Part shown: positions 49,260-60,850 of the stretch, piece by piece | Layout: each line of letters begins with the position of its first letter | How positions within the stretch are numbered: position 1 is the stretch's first letter | Origin: Anodontia alba | Taxonomy: Eukaryota; Mollusca; Bivalvia; Lucinida; Lucinidae | NCBI GenBank assembly: GCA_964016985.1 | Contig: OZ024825.1 | Span: 38,563,557 to 38,627,556 of the forward strand | Reading direction: 5' to 3' | Length of the DNA: 64,000 nt | Translations under genes and position numbers: made by a program | The notes under the pieces: generated by a model | Told to the model about the DNA's origin: nothing | The model's database searches: none | Seen by the model: the letters and a program-made list of their open reading frames with translations, nothing else

Positions 49260-49471
49260 AACCCTTGTCCTGCTGAACCCGGATATACTCTGCCTTTGCA
49301 AACAGTGTAGATCCAGATCAGTTGGCCTCAGAAGAAGCCAACTGATCTGGATCTGCACTGTTTGCCATTCAGTATTTGAATTTGTATCAACAACTTAGAT
49401 CAAGTAATCTGACTGGCTGAAAATTGGGAGTAGGCGTGGCATCTTAATTTATTCAGCAGGACAAGGGTTAA
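49260..49471. repeat. Family B palindromic MITE, copy 7
   Basis: Same orientation as copy 1; AGATCAGTTGGCCTCAGAAG has one arm mismatch. Confidence 0.85.
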
Positions 49472-49799
49472 ACTACTTAGCATATGTGCCATACCTCACA
49501 CTGTGATACAAAATCTCACAGAATTTTTGCCCTTCTGGATCCCATTTCCCATAAGATTTTCAAATCTCACAGAATTTTCTTACCATTTAATACGCTATTT
49601 TTTGAAGAACTAGAAATAAATCATACATTAGCATGGCTGTCTCAAGCTTAATTCATTAAAATAAAGGCCTTTAACTTACTTATATAAGCTTGAAAGTGAT
49701 TTTCATAAAAATCTCGCAGAATTTCATTAAATCTCCCCAAAAAATTTGCAAAATCTCACAGATTTCTGTCAACAGCTTATGGCATGTATGACTTAGTAG

Positions 49800-49855
49800 A
49801 ATGGCAAACAGTGCAGACCCTGATCAGACTGCTCTGGGTCTGCACTGTTTGTATA
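49800..49855. repeat. Short inner palindrome of the AAACAGTG type
   Basis: GGCAAACAGTGCAGACCCTG facing GGGTCTGCACTGTTTG with a very short centre. The sequence after it (49895-49998) repeats 49075-49165 (ATTTATATGTACAAGTTT, GACCACCATATTTCAGTCAG). Confidence 0.65.
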
Positions 49856-50571
49856 ATTATGCCAGTTTATCAGACACTTTGGTATTTGAAATTTTAGGAC
49901 AATTACTGTACTGTTTAAATATTTATATGTACAAGTTTACTTTAATAAGTTACAGACCACCATATTTCAGTCAGATTTTACTCATTATTGGGTTAAAGAT
50001 TTTTATGTATATTTCTTCTGATACTAAATGTGATGGATATTTCATACCAATGAAATCTAGTCAATTGGCATTGTATATTTTCTGTATGAAATTTACTTTC
50101 CATACATGCATTTACTTTTGCAGTTATATATATATAATTTTGTGCCACACATTTATGAATAAAGTATGACCATATTCAGAATTGGTAAACCTCAGGATTA
50201 ATCCTGATTTCAGGATTGAGAACTTGCATTTCAAGCATGATATTTCACTTTTACACTTATTCACAAGACCATTCTTTTGTGTCAAAAGTAGTTATTTGGG
50301 TTAATATATGCCTGAAATAACTTTAAAAAACTAATTATTAAACTACTGTAATTATAAGTTGTATAGCTCCAAATAGGAGGGAGTATCCACTTAATTTTCT
50401 TATTTCTCAATAAAACATATGTTGGGGGTACTCCATTAGAAGTGCCTCTCTTATTGAGAAATAAGAAAAATATAAGTAGTTTTTTGGACTGAATTTTAGA
50501 TTTCAGGACTGATTATTAGCCACTATTCTCACCCCCTGCATATTTACCCTAAATATTGAGACACCTTAATG

Positions 50572-50775
50572 GTGTAGAGTGGCGGATAAGGGCCTAATGT
50601 ATTTGCACTGGGAAAGGGGGGCATGTCAGTATTTCTTCCGTTTCTGCACTGTCATTCTGTTTTCCCTCATCCTCCTCAGTATTTCCTCTCATCTACTAGC
50701 TCCTCTGTCTTGTTTCTCCCTTTCTCTGAGAGTCAACACAAAATGACTCACAAGGGTTGATGAGTCATTAAACAA
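50572..50775. repeat. Family T repeat, deleted head
   Basis: GTGGCGGATAAGGGCCT, pyrimidine tract, GACTCACAAGGGTTGATGAG. Confidence 0.55.
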
Positions 50776-50809
50776 GAACTGAAAAATTGAGACACCTTAA
50801 CTTTTTTAC

Positions 50810-50994
50810 TATACTTCAGGGGTGGCAAACCTCTCAGAATTGTTTTTGGTCCTTTCTGAAAAGGGGTCAGCTCTTAAAGGGAAGAATCTGCTTCCTTTGG
50901 GAGCATATTCTTTCCATTTAGAGTAGACCCTTTTCAGATGGGGCTGGGTGTACGATCAAGCAAACAGGAAGTCACTAAAGGTGCCTCCCTTGTT
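50810..50994. repeat. Family F MITE
   Basis: CTTAAAGGGAAGAATCTGCT facing GAGCATATTCTTTCCATTTA, flanked by AAAGGGG and CCCTTTTCAGATGGGG; adjoins family A copy 3. Confidence 0.6.
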
Positions 50995-50995
50995 T

Positions 50996-51239
50996 AACCC
51001 TTAAAGCGCCAAGAAAATCTGCATCTGAAAATGTCGTCTGCTTATGTTGTCTGCTGCATCTTCTTGCAAACTTTTCAAACTTACATTTTGCATATAGGCA
51101 AACAGTGTGGACCCAGATCAGACTGCTCCTAAAGGAGCAGTCTGATCTGGGTCCACACTGTTTGCAACAATGACTTTTAAAGTAACCGACAGAAGACAAA
51201 GCAGACGACAATTGTTGTGATTGGCGCTTTAAGGGTTAA
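50996..51239. repeat. Family A palindromic MITE, copy 3
   Basis: Almost base-for-base the same as 8357-8599; inner palindrome CAGACTGCTCCTAAAGGAGC perfect. Confidence 0.9.
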
Positions 51240-51904
51240 AATGGCATAAAAATCTACCCAGTGTATATCCAAACCCCTTAAAATCAATGAACAAAATATA
51301 CTAAGACTGGAATTCCTCATTAGGGTCATAACTACCGGTACACACAATTATTGCACACAATTAGGTAGATCATGTTTTTTTTTAACCTTTAACCTGCTGG
51401 ATTTAAATGGCAGTATTTTAACATATTTTTCTTACTCTTTTTCCAGAGCAAAAAGCTTAGAATTTTATGTGAATTTTCTTCTAAGAGAGATGTCAAGCCC
51501 TATTGTCTGGGAAAATTAAGAAAATATAAATCACCAGTCTGCTTATTTTGTTCAGAGAGTACTGTTGTTTATCTTTCTGTTATGGATTTATACAGTTTTG
51601 CCATGCATGTCAAAGTATGATAAGCTGCCAGTTTTATACATTTATATTATGTAAACCTTATGATAAGATAGGATATCTTTTTTTAACCCAAAACTATGGT
51701 TTTTGTTTTTTCTTCCCACTTAAAACATATAAGGAGGACTTGTAAAGGAGGCGTATTTGATAATAGTTCTGGGATACTTTTTCTTATTTCTCAAATGTTG
51801 TGAGTACTCATTTGAAGTGCCTCAATGTGATGCTTCCACTGAGTACCCACAATGTATGTTTTTGTGGAGAAACGACTAAATATTTCAGAATTATCATCTA
51901 CTTG

Positions 51905-52185
51905 TTTGTAATACATCACGAAAACATGCCTATATAATTTTGACCCCTTAAACCCCACTTTTATATAATACAACTGGGGTTTACAGGAGTATACGTTATT
52001 TTTCCTATTTTTGCTCAAAAACAAAGATTGTGGGTACTCGTTAGAACTGCCTCACCGAGGCAGTTCTAACGAGTACCCACTATCTATGTTTTGAGCAGAA
52101 ATATGAAAAATCTCAGAATTTTTTATTTTTGGATGTGAAATTTTCTATATATTTGAATAGGCATGTTTTCGTAATAAGTCCTGTT
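51905..52185. repeat. Family E long variant
   Basis: ATCACGAAAACATGCCTATA and AATAGGCATGTTTTCGTAAT ends; centre AACTGCCTCACCGAGGCAGTT. A shorter family E relic lies just before it (51780-51880). Confidence 0.78.
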
Positions 52186-52332
52186 CATATATTTTGGCAT
52201 TTGACTAGATTTATGGAAGGATTTTATTTCACAGTTTCTAATGAGATGCCATGACTGGTTTAATTGAAAAATAAGAAGATATCCCTCTAATTTGGTGCTC
52301 TGTAGTGCTGAAGGCTATGTGAGCCATGCAGC

Positions 52333-52622
52333 TAGCCTAGATGGCTCAGTCGGATTGGCATGCAGCTGGTAAACAGGAGGTCACATGGTTAGTGCTCACA
52401 AGGTCTGACACTATTCTTTAGCGGAGATTGATCAGTAAATATTTTCTTCGGTCATTCTCTCCCTTCTGCTGATTCAAGAAGGGCAGCTGTCAGTTTCTGG
52501 CAAGAAATGTGCACAAGTACTGGTTAACTCCTTAGAGGACTAAGCCTGCCCAAGAAAAAGGTGTCCAAGAAAAAAGTAACTGACAGTCTCGACATGACCT
52601 TAATAGTGTTGACTGGGCTGTT
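52333..52622 (+). mobile_element. Family S SINE, diverged copy
   Basis: GCCTAGATGGCTCAGTCGGA, a decayed B box, GGAGATTGATCAGTAAATATT and GTTGACTGGGCTGTTAA. It runs directly into family B copy 8. Confidence 0.7.
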
Positions 52623-52770
52623 AACCCTTCTCTTGCTGAACACGACATGCCCTGTCTTAGCAAACATTGTAGATCCAGATCAGTTCTGAAGAAGCCAACT
52701 GATCTGGATCTGCACTGTTTGCCACTAAGTATGTGAATTTTTATCAACAATCTGCCAACCAAATATCTGA
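52623..52770. repeat. Family B palindromic MITE, copy 8, truncated
   Basis: AACCCTTCTCTTGCTGAACA end and AAGCCAACTGATCTGGATCT; one inner arm is shortened and the right end is lost. Confidence 0.7.
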
Positions 52771-52956
52771 GCTATGCATAGGAAAAGAAAATTAAGGGAT
52801 CTTATGGCATGTATGGACACAGAAGACCTAGGTCAGTCTGCACATTGATGCAGTCTGATTAGGGCCTGTGCTTTTCACTTACAGGCTTGTTTGATAATGT
52901 AAAATGTATATAAAACAGAGCAGGATCTGACTAGACTGCATGACTGTGTAGACTGA

Positions 52957-53189
52957 CCTACTGTGCTTTCGACATCTTTCAGAAAGTCGTTTTTTGCTTG
53001 GCGCATAGGTCAGACCAATTTTTGGCCGTAAATATAATTTTACTGTAAATATTTGAGAACAAAACACTGAAACAGAAAAGACAAATGGTTTCTGATTAGA
53101 TATGGTCAATCAGAACAAAATATTTTCATTCAAAATAAAACACCAAGCAAAAAACGTCTTTCCAAGAGATGTCGAAAGGACAGTAGGCC
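52957..53189. mobile_element. MITE with CCTACTGT...ACAGTAGG ends
   Basis: TACTGTGCTTTCGACATCTT, CGTTTTTTGCTTGGCGC on the left; CCAAGCAAAAAACGTCTTTC, GATGTCGAAAGGACAGTA on the right; TA at both borders suggests a Tc1/mariner-type target. Longer copy at 60851. Confidence 0.75.
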
Positions 53190-53343
53190 TTCGCTATGCA
53201 TGTATGACATGATGCCTCATTCTCACATTTGTTACACCACTTTGATGAAAATGACTTTCATGGGATGACGCGTTGTTAAACCCAAACTCATCATCATCAT
53301 CATCATCAAATTTTTATTTAATTTCGGGTTTGATAAAACAATT

Positions 53344-53558
53344 GTTAATTCTTAAAGTGCCAAGCAGAATTATGACAGACAACATTCCAATTTGTTCTTA
53401 TGACTTTGGAGAGAAAATGGAGAATTGAAATTTCATGTGAATTGTCTGCTATAGTGATGATTCACATGAAATGTCCAGACATAGTTTCTGTAAAAAATAA
53501 TAAAAAAATAAAAAATAAAATGTCTGCAGCAGTTGTGATTGGTGCTTTAAGATTTTAA
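53344..53558. repeat. Chimeric A-end/C-core MITE
   Basis: TTCTTAAAGTGCCAAGCAGA and GATTGGTGCTTTAAG ends with the ATTTCATGTGAATTGTCTGC core. Confidence 0.7.
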
Positions 53559-54057
53559 GGCTTATTATACTGTGTCAATTTTAAGGCTTATTATACTGTG
53601 TCAAAGCAAAAAGTTATTTTCAGTTTTTTTTTAACAGTGTAAGCCCAGCTCAGCCTAAGCATCTTTGTATTTTGCAATCTGTTCAGGATCAGAATAAGGA
53701 AAGTTTGAATATTATTATGGAGGACCTGAACAACTGTTTGCAGAAATATGGCTGGCCTTTGTCTTTGTTCACACATGACCTGTACAGTTTACTGTGAACC
53801 TGCACCTCTTAATGCTTAAGACGCTGGGAAAGGTATTAGCAGACACTCGAGAGCAGACAACATATTGAAATATTTTCCCCAGAAAACAAGATTTGACTTT
53901 TCATGCAAATTGTCTCCAATTTTCCCAGAAAACAGAATTTGACTTTTCATGCAAATTGTTTCCATTCGAGACAGTTTGCATGAAAAGTCAAATCCTATTT
54001 TCTGGGAAAATAAGAAAAATATCAATTTGTCGTCTGCTGAATTTGCCCAAAGTGGTA

Positions 54058-55341
54058 CGAGGGCGAGTCAATAAAAAAACAGCCTAACTTATTTCTGGGT
54101 GAGATCGATCTCTTCTTTTTCGATGTAATTACCCTCTAGAATGATGCACTTGGACCAACGGTGTTCCAGTGGCATCAGCCCAGAACTGAAGAAGCCAGGG
54201 TCCTTGTCTCCGACCCACTCCTCAAATGCCGCCACGACTTCTTCGTTGGACCGGAAATGACGTCCATGGATAGCCTTTTTCAAGTTTGGGAATAGGAAAT
54301 AGTCACTAGGAGCTAAGTCTGGAGAATAGGCGGGTAGCGGTATTAGCTCGTACCCATTCCGCTCAACGGTATCCATTGCAATTTTGCAAGTGTGGACTCT
54401 CGCATTGTCCTGTTGGAGCAGAATCCCTTTGGAGAGTTTATCTCTGCGTTTTTCACGGATCGCAGTTCTCAGCTGGTCGAGCAAATTTGCATAATACGTA
54501 CCTGTTATTATACTTTTCTTTGCTAGAAAGTCCAACATAATAACGCCTTTTGCGTCCCAAAATACAGTTGCCGTCACCTTGCCAGCAGATGATTTGCGTT
54601 TTTAACTTCTTTGGCCTCGGAGACCTCGGCCCTACCCCCTGGCGACTTTGAGCTTTATTCTCTGGCTCATAATAATGGACCCAGGTCTCATCTACAGTCA
54701 CCAGACGTGAAAGGAAATCATCTTCCTTTGACCTAAACCGCTTCAACAATGCGCTGCATACTGATGCTCTGGTTGCCATTTGCTCGTCACTAAGGAATTT
54801 TGGGACCCAACGGGCTGTTAGATTGCGCATACCCAAGCGATCATGTAAAATTGTTGAAATGCTACCATGTGAAATGTGTAATGCATTCGCTATTTCTTCC
54901 ACCTTAACCCGCATATCAGAGTACACCAGATCCCGTACTTTGTTACACATTTCTTCATCGGTGGCATCTGATGGGCGTCCAGACCTGGTTTCGTCTTCTA
55001 AAGACGTTCTACCGCGTTTGAATTCCCCAACCCAGAATTTAACTTGTGCATACTATGGTGCAGAAGACCCATAAACATTAGTCAACTCACAATGTATTTC
55101 CTGACCTGTTTTTCCCTTTCAAATACAAGTACCGAATTAAAGCACGGTACTCAACTTTTGACGAAAAGCTTGCTTTTGCATCGCTAGCCATGTTTGACAT
55201 TCAATATCTTATGAGTGAATGCCACGATAATGGTGCAATTTTGCTCTCAGGCCTAAAACGTATTGAAACAAGGCATGAAAATCGTGGGTGTCTCGGTCAA
55301 TTGAAAATGGGATAGGTTGGTTACTTATTGACTTGCCCTCG
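54058..55341 (-). mobile_element. Mariner-type transposon copy (1284 bp), second family, dead
   Basis: Inverted ends CGAGGGCGAGTCAATAA and (inverse) CGAGGGCAAGTCAATAA, TA at 54056-54057 and 55342-55343. Different family from the copy at 47587. Confidence 0.92.
54089..55191 (-). pseudogene. Mariner transposase pseudogene (second family)
   Basis: Starts MASDAKASF at 55191. The helix-turn-helix region is partly broken (stop after VYGSSAP), then 54950-54453 is open: VEEIANALHISHGSISTILH and VTVDETWVHYYEPENKAQS (first Asp). A frame change near 54580 leads to 54577-54089: GILLQQDNARVHT (second Asp) and LPAYSPDLAPSDYFLFPNLK (third Asp), the D,D34D set; stop at 54089. Length is close to the usual 345 residues. 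At least one stop and one frameshift make it inactive. Confidence 0.92.
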
Positions 55342-55732
55342 TAAAAGCTAACTAGGTTTTAATTAAATTTTGGCTTTTATCATTATTAGAAAATGTATCT
55401 TTGATTATGTCCGCCTTATGAAGACACAGGTCAGTCTTCTGATCCGAGTTGTCACTAGGCGTACTGGCTCGGGGTAGCCTTCACAGAATTGACTGAGCCG
55501 TTAAATTTTCAACTCAAATCAAATCTTCACTTGGTGCATATGCCGAAGGTACAGTTTTCACTTGTTATTACAATAGGGAGAAATTAATTTTAATAAAAAG
55601 TATTGAGAATTGTTGATGGTGTTGTGGTTTTTATTCAAATTTCATTATTCATGTAAAAATCCTGGTTTACTTCAAGCAAAGTGACAAAACTGCTAATTTG
55701 CCAGACATAAACTTATTCAGCTCTACCATTGA

Positions 55733-55966
55733 GTCTTAAAACACAACAATTGTCGTCCGCTTTGTCTTCTGCAGAATACTTTAAAAGTCATTGTTGCAAA
55801 CAGTGTGGACCCAGATCAGACTGCTCCTTAAGGAGCAGTCTGATCTGGGCCCACACTGTTTGCCTATATGCAAAAAGTATGTTTGAAGAGTTTGCAAGAA
55901 GATGCAGCAGACGACATAAACAGACGACATTTTCAAACGCAGGTTTTCGTGGCGCTTTAAGGGTTT
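55733..55966. repeat. Family A palindromic MITE, copy 4, left end decayed
   Basis: GCAAACAGTGTGGACCCAGA to GATCTGGGCCCACACTGTTTGC around CTCCTTAAGGAG; right end GTGGCGCTTTAAGGGTTT. Confidence 0.82.
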
Positions 55967-56056
55967 ATATGGTTCTATACTGTGTTATTTCCTTTTCTTC
56001 CTTTAATATATGAAGTTTAACTGACCTTAAAATATTTATGCACTCAATATGCTGGG

Positions 56057-56359
56057 AGCCAGCCTGGGTGGCTCAGTTGGATGCGCCGTCCGACTGGAGA
56101 CCAGGAGGTCGCGGGTTCAACCCCCGCCGAGGTCGGCAACATTCTTTCGTGGAGATTGATCATGAAATATTTTCTACGGTCATTCTCTCCCTTCCGCTGA
56201 TTCAAGAAGGGCAGTTGTCAGTTTCTGGCGAAAGAATGTGCACACTACTGGTTAACGCAGGACTAAGCCTGTCCAGTAAATGTGTGGTTAGGTAAACTGA
56301 CCGCGCTCGACATGACCCCATTCGGTTGACTGGGCCGTAAAACCTCAACACAAACAAAA
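56057..56359 (+). mobile_element. Family S SINE, copy 4
   Basis: Nearly identical to 39406-39724 over the head and body; target duplication TCAATATG(C/T)TGGG at 56044-56056 and 56360-56372. A few bases of the body are deleted near 56253. Confidence 0.9.
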
Positions 56360-56372
56360 TCAATATGTTGGG

Positions 56373-56553
56373 GAAAACTTAGCAGGCATTTTGAAATATT
56401 TTTTTTTTATTTTTCCAGAAAATAGGCTTTCACATTTCATGCACATTAAGGAGACAATTTGCATGAAATGTCAAAGCCTAGTTTCTGGGGCAAAATGAGA
56501 AAAATATCATCAATTTTTCTTCCGCTGAATGCGCCCAGAGAATGGTAAAGGTT
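56373..56553. repeat. Family C palindromic MITE
   Basis: TTATTTTTCCAGAAAATAGG, inverse arm CCTAGTTTCTGG, end GCGCCCAGAGAATGGTAAAGG. Confidence 0.7.
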
Positions 56554-56574
56554 AAATGTTAACTCGGTGACATA

Positions 56575-57105
56575 TCAACAGCTAGTCTCCATAGCTCAGT
56601 CGGTAGCATGTCTGACTGCAGATCCAGGGGTCACAAGTTCGAAACCCAGCCTGATTTATCATGAAATCATTTCTACAGTTTCTCGGTGGCTCGGATGCGC
56701 GTCCGACTGGTGATAAGGAGGTTGCGGATTCGACCTCCTCCGGATCGGCAACATTCTTTCGAGGAGATTGATCATGAAATATTTTCCACGGTCATTCTCT
56801 CCCTTCCGCTGATTCAGGTCAGTTTCTGCACAATACTGTTTAACCGCTCAGAGGACTAAGCCCGACAGGTAAAAGTGTGTAGGTAAACTGACCGCGCTCG
56901 GCATGACCCGAATGGGTTGACTGGGCCTTAACACCAACCAACATTCTCCTCTTCCCGCTTATTCAAGAAGGTAGTTGTCAGTTACTGTTGAAAGTATGAG
57001 CACATGTTCTGGTTAACCGTTTAGAGGACTAAATCTGCCCAGGGAATATGTGAGTAGGCATGACCGTAACTGTATTTACTGGGCCGTAAAACTCCAACAC
57101 AAAAC
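56575..57105 (+). mobile_element. SINE within SINE
   Basis: An outer SINE (CCATAGCTCAGTCGGTAGCA, GGTCACAAGTTCGAAACCC) is cut after TCATTTCTACAG by a family S SINE head (CTCGGTGGCTCGGATGCGCG, GGATTCGACCTCC) running to about 56938, and resumes with ATTCTCCTCTTCCCGCTTAT to AACTCCAACACAAAACAAAC. Confidence 0.68.
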
Positions 57106-57174
57106 AAACATACAAGTCAACAAGAGTCATTTGGCAGCTGAAGAAATAAATAGAGGCTAATGCACTCTGAGTTT

Positions 57175-57417
57175 AACCCTTAAAGCGCCAATCACAACAA
57201 TTATCGTCTGCTTTGTCTTCTGCTTGTGATTTTAAAATGCATTTCTGCAAAGATTGTGGACCCAGATCAGACTGCTCCTTTAGGAGCAGTCTGATCTGGG
57301 TCCACACTGTTTGTCTGTATGCAAAAATAGGTTTGAAAAGTTTGCAAGAATATTCAGCAGACGACAAAAACAGACGACATTTTCAGATGCAGATTTTCTT
57401 GGCGCTTTAAGGGTTAA
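57175..57417. repeat. Family A palindromic MITE, copy 5
   Basis: Intact AACCCTTAAAGCGCCAATCA and TTGGCGCTTTAAGGGTT ends; inner GACTGCTCCTTTAGGAGCAGTC. Confidence 0.87.
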
Positions 57418-57485
57418 AATACAGGAAATATTTCCGAGGGATTTGCAAATCCGATAAACAAACGAGTGCATAGTGCGAGTTTGTG

Positions 57486-57772
57486 TCTGGATGGTTGGGT
57501 GAGGCGAAGGTGTCCTGTAGCTTTTGTCAACGGGGCGCTGTACTGATATTGGCTTACAGTTGGGCAAGGCCTGCTGTCTTTACAGCAGGTAAGACTAGAC
57601 GGTGAATGTTATTATTTCTTCTGTTCCTTCACTTTCTTTCATTTCCCTCTTTCTTCCCTATTTCTCTCTTTCATCTCCTCTACTATCTCTTCTATCTCTT
57701 TTCTCCATTTCTCTGGGAGACGACATAAAATGACCCACAAGGGTTGACGTGTTGTTAAACCCCAACACAATC
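57486..57772. repeat. Family T repeat, nearly complete
   Basis: TTGGCTTACAGTTGGGCAAG, CCTGCTGTCTTTACAGCAGG hairpin, CTCTGGGAGACGACATAAAA, GGGTTGACGTGTTGTTAAAC. Confidence 0.7.
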
Positions 57773-57810
57773 AATCAAAGTATGAGTTTGTTTATAAGAT
57801 TTGCAAGTCT

Positions 57811-57852
57811 CCGGGGGTGGGGGTGGGGGTGGGGGGGGGGGGGGGGGGGAGA
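57811..57852. repeat. G-rich low-complexity tract
   Basis: (GGGGGT)n then poly-G; a potential G-quadruplex on the plus strand. Confidence 0.9.
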
Positions 57853-57859
57853 GAAATAT

Positions 57860-58400
57860 TTACTGTATTTTAAACCTCGAGCTTTAAACTCAGTTTGTAT
57901 TAACATATATTACACGACGTGTATTTAAAAGTATATTTACATACTTATAACAATGAAAAAAGCTATGGGGGTTGACTGAGCTATGGGGTTGTTTCGGTGC
58001 CACCCGAAAACTAATTATATATTGCTAAGCAGCTACAGTTTTCTACAGCTAAAAATAACATATCTCAATAATGTGCGTATGGAAGGATAAAGAGTACAGT
58101 ATCGTTCGAAAAGAATTATAAGTATCCTGTTTTTTTTTTTTTGTTTTTTTTACTTCGGCTTCTGTTTGTTTTACGCTCTTTCAAATCACGTCAAAACGTT
58201 TCCGGAATTATGTTATATTTCCCCGCAGTATTTACTAAAAATAGCTTCTGGTATGTAACAGACACGTTTGTTTAAATTTTAGATTGTACCATCAAACATG
58301 ATATACCCAAGTTTTAATCAAAACAGGTTCTTTGCAGTCGTTAGATTTTGATTTCTTTATCGTGGTGGGAGGTGTTTGTTTGCACTGCTTTCAGTGCACT
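57860..58400. other. Unassigned sequence
   Basis: No palindrome, array or motif-bearing frame recognised; a T-rich run at 58131-58150. Confidence 0.4.
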
Positions 58401-58610
58401 TAGCACACTCTGGGCAAATTTAGCTAATGAAACTTTGATATTTTTTCTTGTTTTCCCCAGAAAATACTATTTAACATTTCATGCAAATTGTCTCCTTAAG
58501 AAATTTTCATTAAATGTCAAAAAATTATTTTCTGAAACAACAACAACAAAAAAAAACAAAACAAAAAAAAACAAACAAAAAAACAAACAACAAAAAAAAA
58601 AACAACAAGC
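58400..58610. repeat. Degraded family C MITE followed by an A-rich tract
   Basis: CTCTGGGCAAATTTAGCTAA, CCCCAGAAAATACT and TCATGCAAATTGTCTCCTTA, then (CAA)n/poly-A to 58610. Confidence 0.55.
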
Positions 58611-58740
58611 AAACACGTATTTCAAAACATACGCTGACGTTTTCACCGAAAAGGCTAGGCGATGCACATGCAGCGCCCTTTCCTTTACACATTTGACTGA
58701 GATGATCAAAAGGCGGCTGGACAACAATTTGGCTTTCTCG

Positions 58741-58801
58741 GTGTGTGTTTGGGGTGTGTGTGTGTGTGTGGGGCGGGGGGGGGGGGGGGGGGGGGGGGGG
58801 C
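58741..58801. repeat. (GT)n and poly-G tract
   Basis: Short GT microsatellite then about 30 G; the frames across it are artefacts of composition. Confidence 0.9.
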
Positions 58802-59158
58802 GTTGCGGGAGGGAAGGGGTAATTTAGCCTTTGAAAAAACGTACCTATTCATATACTTGATCGTCCGAAATGTTGACCTATTCATATACTGCCCTTTGAT
58901 TTTTATACCCATTTATTGCTGGTAGTTAGACAAATATCGCAGTCAATTCATTGAATACCAAAAGAATCTCTGAGCGAAAAAATATACGCATATACCGGGA
59001 CATCAGAAAAGTGAGGACTTTCACATACGAATCAAGATAACTCGGGTCAATCATATACTTCTTGCTGGAAGAAAGGGAACTAATCATATACCTGTCAGCA
59101 CTGAAAAAGGGAGCCTTTCGACACTTACATCCGTACTATTCCATATATAGAAGGTTAC

Positions 59159-59176
59159 CCCCCCCCCCCCCCGCCT

Positions 59177-59228
<52 letters not shown>
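59159..59228. repeat. Poly-C and (CA)n microsatellite
   Basis: C run at 59159-59172, then about 25 CA units. Confidence 0.95.
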
Positions 59229-59230
<2 letters not shown>

Positions 59231-59239
59231 CACCCACGA

Positions 59240-59985
59240 GCCTTGTTAGGGGTTTCGGGATACGCCGGCTATTTGCTTCATTTAGTTAGTGATACTGCGA
59301 GATGAAAAAGATAATTTAGGGATGGGGCATTTATGATTTTTTTGAAACGGGGCATCAGACTTTTTTTTAGGGATATTGCAAAATTAAATAGTAATTGTGA
59401 TGCGAGATATTTCCAGGAAAATGGTATCAATCGCCACCCCGCCCACCAACTGGACAAAGCTGCAAAAAGATTTGCTATATCATACATCGACTGCGTCCCC
59501 TGCGCCCAAAGTTTTGCTTTGTAAAACATCGCTTGCTCTCCCAAAACAGATGTTCGGATTGTCAATATTTTCTCACGACAGTATATTTTCAAATTCGACA
59601 TGCTCCAATAATTGTGTTTACCTGGGTTGTGTATTACACGCCATGTTTAAGCTCAGGTAAAGCTACAGCAATAAAAAAGTCGATGCAAAAATGTTTCTTT
59701 TCTGCAATTTTATTACAAATTTCGATTTTTATTGTGAATAGAAAATAGGAAAAAGAAGAGACAGAAGCTGTGCCATGAAAGGGTCAGCAAGAGGATACAT
59801 ATTGGAGTTTGAAATAATATGAAAGTAAGATTTTTGAATACTTAAGCTATAGTAAGAAAGCCGGAAGTTTAGTATATGTGGACGAACAAAGCAACGATGA
59901 ATGAAAAAAAAAGCACAGCCCTAATTTAAATTTGCAAACGTTAACAAAAATAAGGGCTGTACTTACTTTACCTCCGGGATTTCAC
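59240..59985. other. Unassigned sequence with unexplained open frames
   Basis: Overlapping frames on both strands (59278-59601 minus, 107 codons; 59397-59660 plus, 87 codons) have no recognisable domain and no splice partners. Confidence 0.35.
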
Positions 59986-59989
59986 CATG

Positions 59990-60155
59990 CTTAAAGGGGA
60001 CGGTCGAAGGTCTGCCATTGTTTATGAAGCACCTTCTGGAAAGGACTCTGCTCTAAAAGGAAAGCTCCCACGGCGAGTCAATCCTCTCCTTCTAGAGTAG
60101 ACCCGGTAAAACTGTTATAGCAGTTATCTCCCCTGAAAGCGTATCCAGCCCTCTT
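59990..60155. repeat. Family F MITE
   Basis: GGGGACGGTCGAAGG, CTCTAAAAGGAAAGCTCCCA and CTCTCCTTCTAGAGTAGACC. Confidence 0.55.
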
Positions 60156-60364
60156 GACCCTTATCCTGCTAAATAAATTAAGATGCCACGCCCACTTCTA
60201 ATTTTCAGCCAGTCAGATTACTTGTTACGAATTGTTGCTATCAGTTCACATACTTAATGGCAAACAGTGCAGATCCAGATCAACTGGCTTCTTCAGAAGC
60301 CAGCTGATCTGGATCTACACTGTAAAGGGCAGGGTATATCTGGGTTCAGTTGGACAAGGGTTAA
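60156..60364. repeat. Family B palindromic MITE, copy 9
   Basis: CAGATCCAGATCAACTGGCT to its inverse, centre TTCTTCAGAAG; the right arm loses TTTGCAAA. Confidence 0.82.
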
Positions 60365-60542
60365 TGAGACTGCAAGTAATTAGCATTTCACCACAACGTA
60401 TAGACGGAATCAGCTGCAGCTGTCCGACTGTAGGACTGGAATAACCAAAATATCTTGATTACACTGAGCAGATGCGGAGGCTGATCTGGGCATTCACTCG
60501 TCGGATATACATTTAGTTTGAAACGTAGATCATTCTAATGGT

Positions 60543-60596
60543 ATACATACATACATACATACATACATACATACATACATACATACATACATACAT
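60543..60596. repeat. (ATAC)n microsatellite
   Basis: About 13 perfect tetranucleotide units. Confidence 0.97.
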
Positions 60597-60644
60597 CCTT
60601 TCGTGAGAAATATGTGCAGCTATGCTCTCCAAGAGAAAAAGAGT

Positions 60645-60815
60645 GTCATTACGAAAACACGCCTATTCAAATATATTTGAGGCGGTTCTAATGAGTACCC
60701 ACAATCTATGTTTTGAGCAGAAATAAGAAAAATAATGTATACCCGTGTAAACCCCAGTTTTATTATATATGGGGGTCAAAATTATATAGGCATGTTTTCG
60801 TGATGGACAAGTTAA
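60645..60815. repeat. Family E long variant with internal deletion
   Basis: ATTACGAAAACACGCCTATT and TATAGGCATGTTTTCGTGAT ends; only the right half of the central palindrome remains. Confidence 0.7.
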
Positions 60816-60850
60816 GATATCTTAGTAGAGGCTTAAAAGTAAAACAATGT

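Larger units (their letters stand above)
53812..55360. repeat. Family C MITE interrupted by a mariner element
   Basis: 53812-54057 carries a duplicated CCAGAAAACA arm and ends TTTGCCCAAAGTGGTA; the MITE resumes at 55342 with TAAAAGCTAACTAG, matching AGTGGTAAAGGTTAAACTAG in another copy (62130). Confidence 0.72.

Noticed and set aside
54823..55074. 83-codon plus-strand frame
   Set aside because: Antisense of the second mariner transposase's helix-turn-helix region.
58514..58925. Frames rich in Lys/Gln or Gly/Pro
   Set aside because: Products of the poly-A, (CAA)n and poly-G tracts.
59278..59660. Overlapping open frames on both strands (107 and 87 codons)
   Set aside because: No recognisable motif, no neighbouring exons, composition like the surroundings; kept only as unassigned sequence.
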